From the NCBI RefSeq assembly GCF_000296215.2, contig NZ_CP013949.1:6255501-6319500 (forward strand): 64,000 nt of DNA, written 5' to 3'. Each line of letters opens with the position of its first letter. The stretch's first letter is position 1. The notes under the pieces are model-generated. The model had not been told where the DNA came from. It was given only the letters and a program-made list of their open reading frames with translations, and ran no database searches. This DNA is from Bradyrhizobium sp. CCGE-LA001 (lineage in GTDB: Bacteria; Pseudomonadota; Alphaproteobacteria; Rhizobiales; Xanthobacteraceae). A program made the translations under genes and the position numbers. Below, piece by piece: positions 47,150 to 55,497 of this stretch.

Positions 47150-49381
47150 TCAAGGGGAGGACGCAGGCGCTTTGTCCCGCCGCGAAGCCAGATCCGCTTG
47201 CAGCCTCGCCTGAATATGCTCACGGGTGAGGAGGTAGTCTGGATCTCCCCCGATCTCAACAGCGACCGTCGCGTGGTTCAGTGACATGTCTAGCTGGCCA
47301 TCGTTGAAGTACTCTATGGCGAGGTTGTTGTGTGTGAGCGCATGCCTAGGGTCTATTTCGAGGGCTCGAAGATAGTGCGCGATGCTCTCGTTCGCCTTGC
47401 CGAGCTCCGAATAGACGAGGCCAAGATTACTTAGCAGATCAGCGCTTTTGTAATTGATCTCGGCTGCTGCTAGATATGACGCCAGAGCCGCTTTCGGGCT
47501 GTCTTGCCGCATCAAGATGTTGCCCTTCTCGAAGTGAGCTCGCCATTCCTTTGGCTTGATAACAAGCGTTCTTTCGAGATCGGCCATAGCCCAAGCGGCA
47601 TCTCCCATTCTGTTGCGGAGTGCGGCCCTGTTAAGATAGGCCTCATAATAGGGTGGGCAAAGCTCAATGGCGCGCGCATATGCCTCTAGAGCATCAGCTT
47701 CCCTTCCCGGTACTTTCGAAAGCAGGTTTCCTAGGTCATTATGATACTCTCCGTAATAAGGATCGTACGCGATAGCCTCGCGCAGTTGCTTTTCGGCACG
47801 AGAAAGATCATCGACGAGTTCATAGACCTGACTGGTATTGTAGATAAGAATTGACTTGTGAAGCTTGAAGCGCTTTTCGCCATAAACCTCCAGCATCTTG
47901 CCATGGCCATCCGCGCATAGGGCAAGCGCCTCGTCGTACCTTTTCTGCTTGGCTTTGATGTAGGCATACGCGTTTTCTGCAAACACTTTGATATAATGAT
48001 ATTTGTCCTGATCTTTGAAATCCCGTTCGATTGTCTCCAGATTGCGCACCGCATACTGTTCGGCCACCGTAAGGTTGACCGGCTGCTGATACCGTCCATA
48101 CGTCATTGATTGGGCATAGAGGACGGTCGGTGTATATTGGCTCTTTGGGAAAATCTTGTGGAATTCATCCAGATAAGGAACCGACACTCGCCCGCACCCG
48201 AGCGAGTACAGCACAAAGGCCGCACCGATGAAGGCGGCGTTCACCGGAGCGTCTCCCGATCCGTAGGCACGAAGCTCAGGATCAGCCAGACTTTCGCCGA
48301 AGTAGGCAAACCAGAGATCATACAGGCCAATGCTCTGGAGGATCCCACTCGGTTCTGCGAGCAATTCCAGCCGCTTGTACTTGTCTCGTACTGCGAGCGC
48401 ATGAATCATGACGAGCGGCGCTTCGCCCGCCTTATAACGATCCAGGCAAGCGCGGTGCAGTTGCTCATGAAGGTGATCTGCCGTCGCGTGCTCGAATACT
48501 GCATAGTTCCGTTGCGCAATCAAATCAGGCGTCGTGCAATCTGACTCGATGTACGATTTGAGAAGACTGTGCCGTTCGCCGATGTTGAGGCTGGCTAGAT
48601 AGAGGTCTACGATCGCAATCGGGTCGAGATAGCCGATGACCGGCAATCCGGCCGCCTCACATGTGCTTAAGGCCTCTGCAATTAGCGGATTTCCGCCGCT
48701 TGCCTCATAGATCTGCCGTTGTTTCTCTACAGCGGGATCCCGGCCAAGAATGGGCGCCAGCTCCTGCCAGCTATATCTGCCGAAATGGACTTCGTTGGCG
48801 TTCGGAAAATAGAGGCGTTGTTCGTAATCGATCAGGACAAAACGAAACAAGCGCGCATCGTCGTCCAGCCTGACGAGGAGCTTGATAAGATTTTTGGTCG
48901 AATTGGACAGGGCATCCGCGTGATCGATGACGATGATGTGACGTTCGTTGCGCTCCCGGGCACACTTCAGTAAGAATTCGGCTAGTCCGACGAGGAGCTT
49001 GTTCTGATATTCGTGATGATAGAAGCGTGTACGTTCCTCTCTGCTCGAGGTGTTGGTCAGATCCTTCGGCACGGTAAAGGCATCGCACTCCAGGAGCGGA
49101 AACAGCCGCTTCAAGGATTGTTGTGCCGCCTCAACAAGTTTCGGTCTATTTTCAGCAGCCCACCTCAGTTCGGCGTCGATGAGCTTTTGCAGGCCGGCGA
49201 GATAACCGCCCGTCCGCCAGTCGCCGTCAGTGACTGAAAAGTCCGAACTAGAGCTCGCGAGTGCCGACTTGATCGTCGGCACGGGTGCCATGCCGGCTTC
49301 CGCTTTCACAATCGTGATTGGATTGACCTCGACGGACGACGTTATGACCGGAGCAATGCGATGCTGGATCAACTCAATCAT
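47150..49381 (-). CDS. Large TPR protein with degenerate ATPase-like N-terminal region
   Basis: From ATG 49381 (GGGAGAG upstream) the product has 743 residues. Residues about 120-200 contain HIIVIDHADALSNSTKNLI, resembling the Walker B strand of AAA-type signal ATPases, but no Walker A loop is visible. From roughly residue 480 on there are tandem tetratricopeptide repeats (AIAYDPYYGEYHNDLGNLLS, AIELCPPYYEAYLNRAALRN, ALEIDPRHALTHNNLAIEYF). TPR domains bind peptides or proteins, so a complex with the 21-residue peptide encoded upstream is conceivable. No DNA-binding or catalytic domain is seen. A hairpin separates it from the peptide gene. Confidence 0.82.
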   Translation of the reverse strand: MIELIQHRIAPVITSSVEVNPITIVKAEAGMAPVPTIKSALASSSSDFSVTDGDWRTGGYLAGLQKLIDAELRWAAENRPKLVEAAQQSLKRLFPLLECDAFTVPKDLTNTSSREERTRFYHHEYQNKLLVGLAEFLLKCARERNERHIIVIDHADALSNSTKNLIKLLVRLDDDARLFRFVLIDYEQRLYFPNANEVHFGRYSWQELAPILGRDPAVEKQRQIYEASGGNPLIAEALSTCEAAGLPVIGYLDPIAIVDLYLASLNIGERHSLLKSYIESDCTTPDLIAQRNYAVFEHATADHLHEQLHRACLDRYKAGEAPLVMIHALAVRDKYKRLELLAEPSGILQSIGLYDLWFAYFGESLADPELRAYGSGDAPVNAAFIGAAFVLYSLGCGRVSVPYLDEFHKIFPKSQYTPTVLYAQSMTYGRYQQPVNLTVAEQYAVRNLETIERDFKDQDKYHYIKVFAENAYAYIKAKQKRYDEALALCADGHGKMLEVYGEKRFKLHKSILIYNTSQVYELVDDLSRAEKQLREAIAYDPYYGEYHNDLGNLLSKVPGREADALEAYARAIELCPPYYEAYLNRAALRNRMGDAAWAMADLERTLVIKPKEWRAHFEKGNILMRQDSPKAALASYLAAAEINYKSADLLSNLGLVYSELGKANESIAHYLRALEIDPRHALTHNNLAIEYFNDGQLDMSLNHATVAVEIGGDPDYLLTREHIQARLQADLASRRDKAPASSP

Positions 49382-49400
49382 TCTACTCTCCCGGAACAAG

Positions 49401-49427
49401 GGAGGGTGGTCGAAAGAACCACCCTCC
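49401..49427 (-). promoter_or_regulatory. Intercistronic hairpin between peptide gene and TPR gene
   Basis: GGAGGGTGGT and ACCACCCTCC form a perfect 10-bp stem with a 7-base loop (CGAAAGA on the plus strand). It lies 45 bases after the peptide stop and 20 bases before the TPR start. No T run follows on the minus strand. It could partly stop transcription or stabilise the upstream mRNA so that the peptide is made in excess. Confidence 0.75.
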
Positions 49428-49471
49428 GATGCCGCTATGCTCTCATCAGGTCGATGGCGTTCACGGCACCC

Positions 49472-49537
49472 TCACCAGCCAATGTAAGGAGTGGTCGTGC
49501 GGATGGTGGTCCCGATTTCAGCGATCTTCTTTTTCAT
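49472..49537 (-). CDS. 21-residue peptide gene, candidate signal or modified-peptide precursor
   Basis: An ATG at 49537 is preceded by GGAAAGGA at a good distance and opens a 21-codon frame: a basic start (MKKKIAEIG), a Thr-rich middle (TTIRTTT) and an aromatic end (PYIGW), with no Cys. It precedes the TPR gene by 90 bp with a perfect hairpin between. The lone short frame, strong ribosome site, hairpin and downstream TPR/exporter genes resemble the precursor position in peptide-signal or RiPP loci. It could alternatively be a regulatory leader peptide. The frame on the other register is also open to 49432 (ending NAIDLMRA), which leaves some doubt. Confidence 0.5.
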   Translation of the reverse strand: MKKKIAEIGTTIRTTTPYIGW

Positions 49538-50067
49538 GACGCTTTCCTTTCCATTTGAGGCACGAGAGACCGAGTAAAGGCGCGGCCAGTCGCGCGAAGA
49601 GAGCATACCGAATTGGCGCACGACTTCGCAGCGAAATTCCTTCGCCGTCGCGGTCAAGAAAATTGAAAGCCGGCGCGAATTGACGCTGCGCCAGCGCATT
49701 GAGCGCGCCGCATACACGACGCGCGTTAATCAGAGCAAGATTGTTGATACTCGGAAGATTCCCCGAGCCAACCGCGAACAACGGACCGGTCGATCGCCCG
49801 AAACGTAGTGACCTATCGATCACGCCAAGTGTTTTGAATGACCTAACTTCTGTGCCAGCTCCAGATCGCAGAGAGCGTGGGGTCATTGCCGGGGCATCGA
49901 CGTTGAGGAGCATGCGTCGAGCCAGATATACAGGAACAATACCTACTCCAATGAGGCCGCATGGACATCGGACCAAGCGTTCCGAGATCTCGTTAGACTG
50001 CTACCAGAGCACAAAAACTATTCATGCTTGATGCAAGATCAGTCGGTCACGGCCATGACAAGCTCGA
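49538..50067. other. Region upstream of the peptide gene
   Basis: Probably holds the promoter of the peptide-TPR-MFS-DUF3088 group. A 152-codon minus frame (49518-49976) runs through it and overlaps the peptide start, but its product resembles nothing and it is judged spurious. Confidence 0.45.
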
Positions 50068-50544
50068 TCACCAGCATGCCAGACATCCCATTGGTAGGGT
50101 GAATCCGGCTTTGATTCGATCCAGGACCACGACAGTTTCAAGGCGCTTTATGTCGGGATTTTCGCTTATCAAGCGTCGGGTGAACTGCTCGTATTCTTCC
50201 ATATTGTTTGCAGTTACTAAAAGGATGAAATCGGCTTGGCCTGTGACGTAGAAGCCGCTCATGACCTCAGTCATCCTGCGGACCCCGCGCTTAAAGCGAT
50301 CGATGATGTCTGCGCGATCGCGCTCAAAGAAAATGGCTACCAGCATAGTCACGTTTCGGCCGATCGCTTTCGGAGAAACGATTGAAACGTCAGATTCTAT
50401 CACGCCTTCTTTTCGTAACCGCTTCAGTCGGCGCTGAACTCCGGATGCAGATAGGCCCACCTTCGCGCCGAGTTCTTCACTGCTCAGGCGGTTATTGCGT
50501 TGGACCAGATCAAGAAGACGCGCATCGATTTTGTCGATCTTCAT
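50068..50544 (-). CDS. Lrp/AsnC-family transcriptional regulator
   Basis: From ATG 50544 the 158-residue protein has the Lrp helix-turn-helix (KIDKIDARLLDLVQRNNRLS, then VGLSASGVQRRLKRL) and the RAM/AsnC ligand domain (TEVMSGFYVTGQADFILLV). Lrp-type regulators respond to amino acids or related metabolites. It lies upstream of the peptide locus on the same strand, with 530 bp between. The in-frame extension to 50619 adds residues before the usual N-terminus and is less likely. Confidence 0.9.
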   Translation of the reverse strand: MKIDKIDARLLDLVQRNNRLSSEELGAKVGLSASGVQRRLKRLRKEGVIESDVSIVSPKAIGRNVTMLVAIFFERDRADIIDRFKRGVRRMTEVMSGFYVTGQADFILLVTANNMEEYEQFTRRLISENPDIKRLETVVVLDRIKAGFTLPMGCLACW

Positions 50545-51264
50545 GGCGGCATTGCGGACCATGGAGTGCGACCGCCTGGTCCAAGCGTAAGACGTCGTTC
50601 CGTTGTGAGAGCCTGCCAATTTAAAACCTCCTCCCGAGCACCTTACGAATGTACGTCTTCAGCTCACAATGTGCGCGCTGGCGCGCTGAAAGGCTCCACT
50701 CTTATCTTGCGACTTCTAGCGTCCGGCTCGCACACTCCGTGTTTATGCCCCGGCCGGCTTGCGTCGAACAGCCTGTCATAGTTCAAGTTGGTCGACGAAA
50801 CTCTTTCCACACGGCCCCTGTTTGATGACGCCCTTTGGTCGGAATGGTCGGTTACCGCACCTCTCCTGTTCATAGCTGTTGATCGATCTTTTGTTCGGGC
50901 AGCGTCGCAATGGAGGTGCGGTCAAGAGCAGCGAGGCAGCACCCCGTACCAGACGATCTCAAGTGCGGCGCCTTCTGTAGAACGCGAAGTTGGCGGACAG
51001 GGTCGCTCCCGTCGGTATCACCACCACATAGAGACCGACGAAGGAGGCGAATGCTTCCGAAACGTGTTATGTGGTCGACATCTATCCAAACGGCGGAAAG
51101 TGTGCGGCTTCTTTGAATCCGCTCGAGGCTTGACAGCGCCGAGAACCAAGTCCGCCAACAATCGAGCCCATTCAGAAGACACGTTGGTCAAGAATGAGTT
51201 CTTTGCGTTAAGCACCGTGGCCTTTGCCACACGCATGACCTCGCTTTTGGCCTAGTCGGTCCCT
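50545..51264. other. Gap between the Lrp gene and the GH88 gene
   Basis: Minus-strand text near 51025-50965 (VGLYVVVIPTGATLSANFAF) looks like the end of a membrane protein but is broken and too short to assign. Nothing else recognised. Confidence 0.35.
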
Positions 51265-52413
51265 CTAGATCCGGCCCGTAGGAACGAGGCCGGTTAGGAT
51301 TACAAGAGACTCAAACAGGAAGTAGCTACCGAATATCAGTTCTGCGTCAGGCGCTGTGTCGATATCGCGTGCGGCTTTGTGGGTGAAGCATCCCCCAGTG
51401 AGCATTCCAAGCGGGCGCTGGTCGCCGGGGGCGATAGGCGTGAGATAGCTGGAAGCTAGCTGAGCCACGGTACGTTCCGCGAACTCCTGGTACTTGGCAC
51501 CATCAACCGGTCCGAGCGCGGACGCAAGTCGCAAGGATGCTGCCGCTGCGATAGCGGTCGCCGCAGTATCCCTGCTGGTAGTTGGAATTGCCGGGTCATC
51601 AAAGTCCCAGTACGCAACGAGGTCCCCGGGAACGTGGTGGATCCACCAGTCTAGCACGCGCACGGCATATTGGCGCCACAAAGGCTGCTTTGGACGAACC
51701 ATGGCAGCGTGAGCGGCATAGAGCATCGCCCAACCCTGCGCTCGTCCCCAGGTGCTCACATCACTATATCCCTTATGCGTATGCGTTCTCAGCACCTTCC
51801 CTGTTTGGGGGTCGAGCGTTGACGATTGAATCACCGAATTATCCGGGCGCACATGGATCTCCAATACTCTTCGCATGTGGGCGTTGGCGACGTCTTCCAT
51901 GTGCGCGTCACCCAGCTGATCCGCGGCCCAGTAAAGCAGGCCCGTCGCCTGGAGGGTATCGATGCTGCTTTCGGCTATCCCCACGGCGCTAGCCTCCTCA
52001 GCGTCCTGTCCTAGCGGGATCAAACCCAGTGTCGGGTCGAACATCTGCTGCAGAGACCTAGCTGCCGTGAACGCAGCATCACGGGCCGTTTCATCCCCGA
52101 AGAGGATACTTCCAAGCGCAGCACCGTGATAGAAGCCGAACCCCTTGAATGCCGTCCGGCGTTCGGCGCGAGGCAGCATCCGGGCCAGCGCAGAATGGGC
52201 GTCAGATATCGGGAAGCGTAGCGGATCGGCCAAATGGGCGAGCCAGAGTTGGCCGACGAAGGCTCCGCCGGTCCAATCACCATCGGACGTGAACGTCCAT
52301 TTTCCATCCTCCGTGCGGGCCCAATGCGGCAGACCCGCTGTGGAAACATCACGCGTTTGCGCGATGCGCATCAACATCCGCTCGCGGGCGGATAAGAAAT
52401 CGCTTCTTGACAT
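51265..52413 (-). CDS. GH88-type unsaturated uronyl hydrolase
   Basis: From ATG 52413 (GGGAG upstream) the 382-residue alpha/alpha-barrel protein shows the GH88 blocks SDGDWTGGAFVGQLWLAH, GFYHGAALG, ESSIDTL and THKGYSDVSTWGRAQGWAML. These enzymes hydrate and release unsaturated uronic acids left by polysaccharide lyases, acting in the cytoplasm. No signal peptide is seen. It is 40 bp downstream of the MHS permease gene, which may import its substrate. Confidence 0.87.
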   Translation of the reverse strand: MSRSDFLSARERMLMRIAQTRDVSTAGLPHWARTEDGKWTFTSDGDWTGGAFVGQLWLAHLADPLRFPISDAHSALARMLPRAERRTAFKGFGFYHGAALGSILFGDETARDAAFTAARSLQQMFDPTLGLIPLGQDAEEASAVGIAESSIDTLQATGLLYWAADQLGDAHMEDVANAHMRRVLEIHVRPDNSVIQSSTLDPQTGKVLRTHTHKGYSDVSTWGRAQGWAMLYAAHAAMVRPKQPLWRQYAVRVLDWWIHHVPGDLVAYWDFDDPAIPTTSRDTAATAIAAAASLRLASALGPVDGAKYQEFAERTVAQLASSYLTPIAPGDQRPLGMLTGGCFTHKAARDIDTAPDAELIFGSYFLFESLVILTGLVPTGRI

Positions 52414-52453
52414 GGTTTCTCCCAAGAAAACTCTCTCGCTGTACGGAGGGCTA

Positions 52454-53800
52454 TCACTCGCCGATGTAGACGTGGCCGCGCCTTTTCGCGACGTGATAAA
52501 CAACCACGCTCAACACCGCGACCACTGATCCATAGACGGGAAACATCCAGGCCATCTGCGCATGCTGCAACCACACCAGCAAATAGGGTGAGGTTCCGCC
52601 AAACAGTGACACGCCGAGCGCATATCCAACAGCGATGCCGGTCGTACGCACCGCACGAGGCATCAGGGTCGTTGCGATGAAGTTGTAGAGGGCCATATTG
52701 AAGCCAACGACTGCGCCGCCAAACACCATCACGAAGAAGAACGTGGAAATGCTCTTCTCAGAATAGACCAACGTGAGGAAGAAGCACGCAACGAGCAGCA
52801 GCCGCAGCAACGTAAATGCGCGCGAGGGTCTGATCTTGTCTGCGAAGGCGCCTACGAAGGGCGCTGTGACGATCCAGATCAGGCCCATGAGAGTCGTGAT
52901 GCCGTACACCCAGGTGCTGTTCTCCTTGAACACTCCGTTGGCCAGGTTCGGCAAACCGGCATTCCAGGCATAGTTTGCGATCTGCACCGCTCCGACGACC
53001 AGGATGACGGCGAGCAGCGAAAGCCGTACGCTCCAGAGTGTCTTCCACACGTCGCCTGTAGTTTCCCGAGTGCGCGACAGTTCATCGCGGTGCATGACGT
53101 GCTTGATTAAGGTCTCGGGCAGTTTGCTACGCAAATAGATGATCAGCAGGCCGAGTGCTCCGCCGAACGCAAAGGGCAGCCGCCAAGCCCATTCGTGCAT
53201 TGTCTCGGGAGCTACAGAGGCACTCACGAGAAAGGCGACCAAGCTGGATGCGAAGACGCCGAGCTGGATGAATGAGCCACTGATCAAGCCAAGATACCGT
53301 CCCTCTTTGCCGGGCGGTGCAAGTTCGATCGCAATGGAGTTGGCAACGCCCGCTTCAGCGCCGGTGGCGAGTCCTTGGATGAGCCGGACGAGTAGCAATA
53401 TCACCGCCGCTGCGACGCCAAGCTCGTTATAGCCGGGCAAGACGGAAATCAGCAGCGAGCACAACGCCATGGCGGTGATGGAGATCATCATCACCCGCTT
53501 ATGGCTGATGCGGTCGGCAATGGGACCGAGTATCGCTGCTCCCACCGGTCGCGCGAAGAAGCCCGCGCCGTACACGGCAAGTGCTGCGAGCAGCGAAGTC
53601 GTGGGATCACTGGAGGGGAAGAAGAGCGGCGACAGAAAAGACGCCATCATCCCATAGACGGTCCAGTCGTACCACTCCAGGGCTACGCCACCGCCCAGAG
53701 CAATGGTCATGCTCCTGGTAGCAACTTGTTTTTCATGCGAGGCGCCCGGCGCCATGGCTTGTTGGGTGGCTGGACCAATGGGCTCAACGATAGTGGTCAT
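52454..53800 (-). CDS. MHS-family metabolite:proton symporter
   Basis: The 448-residue MFS protein has twelve predicted helices and the metabolite:H+ symporter signature in its first half (GGGVALEWYDWTVYG, YGAGFFARPVGAAILGPIAD, with RVMMIS). Members import organic acids such as shikimate, alpha-ketoglutarate or dicarboxylates. It is followed by GH88 and preceded, 21 bases before its start, by a LacI-type operator sequence shared with the CoA-transferase promoter region, so it is likely induced by the ligand of the LacI protein at 57393. Confidence 0.9.
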   Translation of the reverse strand: MTTIVEPIGPATQQAMAPGASHEKQVATRSMTIALGGGVALEWYDWTVYGMMASFLSPLFFPSSDPTTSLLAALAVYGAGFFARPVGAAILGPIADRISHKRVMMISITAMALCSLLISVLPGYNELGVAAAVILLLVRLIQGLATGAEAGVANSIAIELAPPGKEGRYLGLISGSFIQLGVFASSLVAFLVSASVAPETMHEWAWRLPFAFGGALGLLIIYLRSKLPETLIKHVMHRDELSRTRETTGDVWKTLWSVRLSLLAVILVVGAVQIANYAWNAGLPNLANGVFKENSTWVYGITTLMGLIWIVTAPFVGAFADKIRPSRAFTLLRLLLVACFFLTLVYSEKSISTFFFVMVFGGAVVGFNMALYNFIATTLMPRAVRTTGIAVGYALGVSLFGGTSPYLLVWLQHAQMAWMFPVYGSVVAVLSVVVYHVAKRRGHVYIGE

Positions 53801-53820
53801 TCATTCCCTCCGTTTCTATT

Positions 53821-53836
53821 ATGAAAACGTTTACAT
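53821..53836. promoter_or_regulatory. LacI-type operator upstream of the MHS permease
   Basis: ATGAAAACGTTTACAT has the AACGTT core expected of a LacI-family operator and differs by one base from the site at 57198-57213. It lies just before the permease start. Confidence 0.7.
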
Positions 53837-53915
53837 TTTGGCGCAAAGAACCGCCGTTGAGTGTTGCCGTGCGGACGACTGCTAAGTCATGGGCGATCCG
53901 AAGACTGCCCGCTCG

Positions 53916-54701
53916 TCAACGTCCGGAGAATAGCGGTGGCCGCTTTTCAACGAAGGCAGCCATGCCCTCCTTTTGATCATCGGTGGTGAACGCATATCGG
54001 ATCGCGCGCCGTTCGATCGCCAAGCCCGCCGACAGCGGGGTTTCGTAGGCTGCCTGAATCGATTCTTTGGCCAAACGGGCGGCGATCGGCGCACGATTGG
54101 AGATGACACGCGCGATCGCGAGCGCGCGTCCGAGCAGCTCGGATGCTGGCAGCATTTCGGACGCGAGCCCCGCAGCCACCGCCTGTTGCGCGCTGATTGG
54201 CTCACCTGTCAATACCATCTGCATGGCGAGCGACTTGCCGACTATCCGCGTCAACCGCTGCGTAGCGCCATCACCGGGAATGATCCCGATCGTGATTTCC
54301 GGCTGCGCGAGCACGCTGTCTTCCGCCACCAGTAGGATGTCAGCGAGCATCGCGAGCTCGAGGCCTCCGCCCAGGCACACGCCTCGAACGGCTGCAATGA
54401 GCGGCTTGGGGAAACCGGCGATGATTTCCCATGCATCCTGCCGTGACGGATCGCTCAGTGCCTCGAAGCCGTGCTGCTGCATCTCCTTGATGTCAGCACC
54501 AGCGGAGAAGGCGCGTTCATCACCGCTGAGAACTACGCATCGCACAGACTCATCGGAACGAGCCGCGCGAAGCGCATTGGCAAGCTGGCCCAGGAGGGCC
54601 GCACTCAGTGCGTTTCTTTGCCTTGGGCGATTGAGGCGCAGCAGGAGTATGGCCGGGTCAGGCAGCTCGGCGAAGATGAGGGACTGGGTAAGGTGGTTCA
54701 T
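53916..54701 (-). CDS. Enoyl-CoA hydratase (crotonase), both catalytic Glu present
   Basis: The 261-residue protein from ATG 54701 has the crotonase oxyanion-hole segment AFSAGADIKEM and both catalytic glutamates, in GGGLELAM and QPEITIGIIPG. It should hydrate a 2-enoyl-CoA. It is 19 bp downstream of the second crotonase gene, in one operon with it and the CoA-transferase. The physiological acyl-CoA is unknown. Confidence 0.9.
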   Translation of the reverse strand: MNHLTQSLIFAELPDPAILLLRLNRPRQRNALSAALLGQLANALRAARSDESVRCVVLSGDERAFSAGADIKEMQQHGFEALSDPSRQDAWEIIAGFPKPLIAAVRGVCLGGGLELAMLADILLVAEDSVLAQPEITIGIIPGDGATQRLTRIVGKSLAMQMVLTGEPISAQQAVAAGLASEMLPASELLGRALAIARVISNRAPIAARLAKESIQAAYETPLSAGLAIERRAIRYAFTTDDQKEGMAAFVEKRPPLFSGR

Positions 54702-54720
54702 TTCATTCCCTGCAAAGAAC

Positions 54721-55485
54721 CTAGGTGCCGGCGGTCTTCTTCGGAAGAAAGCGTTGCATACTCGTTCGCGCGGTCTCGTGCAGGATGTCCTGAGCGAAGT
54801 AGCGATTCGCCAAGTCATCCATGACTTCTGCTCTCGCGGTCACCGACGTTGAAAAAAATTGCTTCGTGGTCAGCACCGCGTGAGCCGGCATTGCCGCCAA
54901 GCTCTTGGCGTAGTGGAGCGCTGCCTCGCGAGCAGTTTCACTTGGAAGCGACAGGATGTCAGCCAGCCTCAACCTGTGAGCCTCAACGCCATCGATCGCA
55001 GACGGGCTCCAGCTCAAGGAGCGAGCTGCAAACGGTCCAACGCGTGCAGCTAAGGTATCCAGCCCGAAGCCGGGCAACCAGCCTAGAGAAACCTCCGGCA
55101 AATGCCAGCGCGTTACTGGAGCCGTTACGACAACGTCGCACGAAGCTGCGAGCATGAAGCCGCCACCCAAGGCAAACCCATCGACAGCACAGACGACAGG
55201 CTTTCTGACAAGAGGGAGGGAGCGTACAAACGCGCCCAGTCGGCGATTCAGATCAAAGGTGTCGTTGATGTCGCCGGCCGAAAAATCCTTGAGGTCTGCA
55301 CCGGCTGAAAAACCGGGACCGTTTCCGGCCAGCAATATCACGTTGACGTCTTTATCGTTGGCCGCCCTGTCTACCGATTCAAGCAGATCTTCCAAGATAT
55401 CTTGGCCCAGAGCATTTCGCCGCTCTGGCCTATTCATTGCGAGGATCTCGACCTTGTCCACGTAGTCTCTTGTAACGAACTTCAC
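54721..55485 (-). CDS. Crotonase-family enoyl-CoA isomerase/hydratase with one catalytic Glu
   Basis: The 254-residue protein shows GFSAGADLKDF and LPEVSLGW, but the first catalytic Glu position is Met (GGGFMLAA in place of GGGxELA). Single-Glu crotonases are typically isomerases, lyases or otherwise specialised, so its reaction probably differs from the neighbouring hydratase. It starts 12 bp after the CoA-transferase stop. Confidence 0.87.
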   Translation of the reverse strand: MKFVTRDYVDKVEILAMNRPERRNALGQDILEDLLESVDRAANDKDVNVILLAGNGPGFSAGADLKDFSAGDINDTFDLNRRLGAFVRSLPLVRKPVVCAVDGFALGGGFMLAASCDVVVTAPVTRWHLPEVSLGWLPGFGLDTLAARVGPFAARSLSWSPSAIDGVEAHRLRLADILSLPSETAREAALHYAKSLAAMPAHAVLTTKQFFSTSVTARAEVMDDLANRYFAQDILHETARTSMQRFLPKKTAGT

Positions 55486-55497
55486 GTCGGCCCTCCC

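Noticed and set aside
49518..49976. 152-codon minus-strand frame upstream of the micro-peptide gene
   Set aside because: It overlaps the start of the peptide gene, has no recognisable product and no convincing ribosome site.
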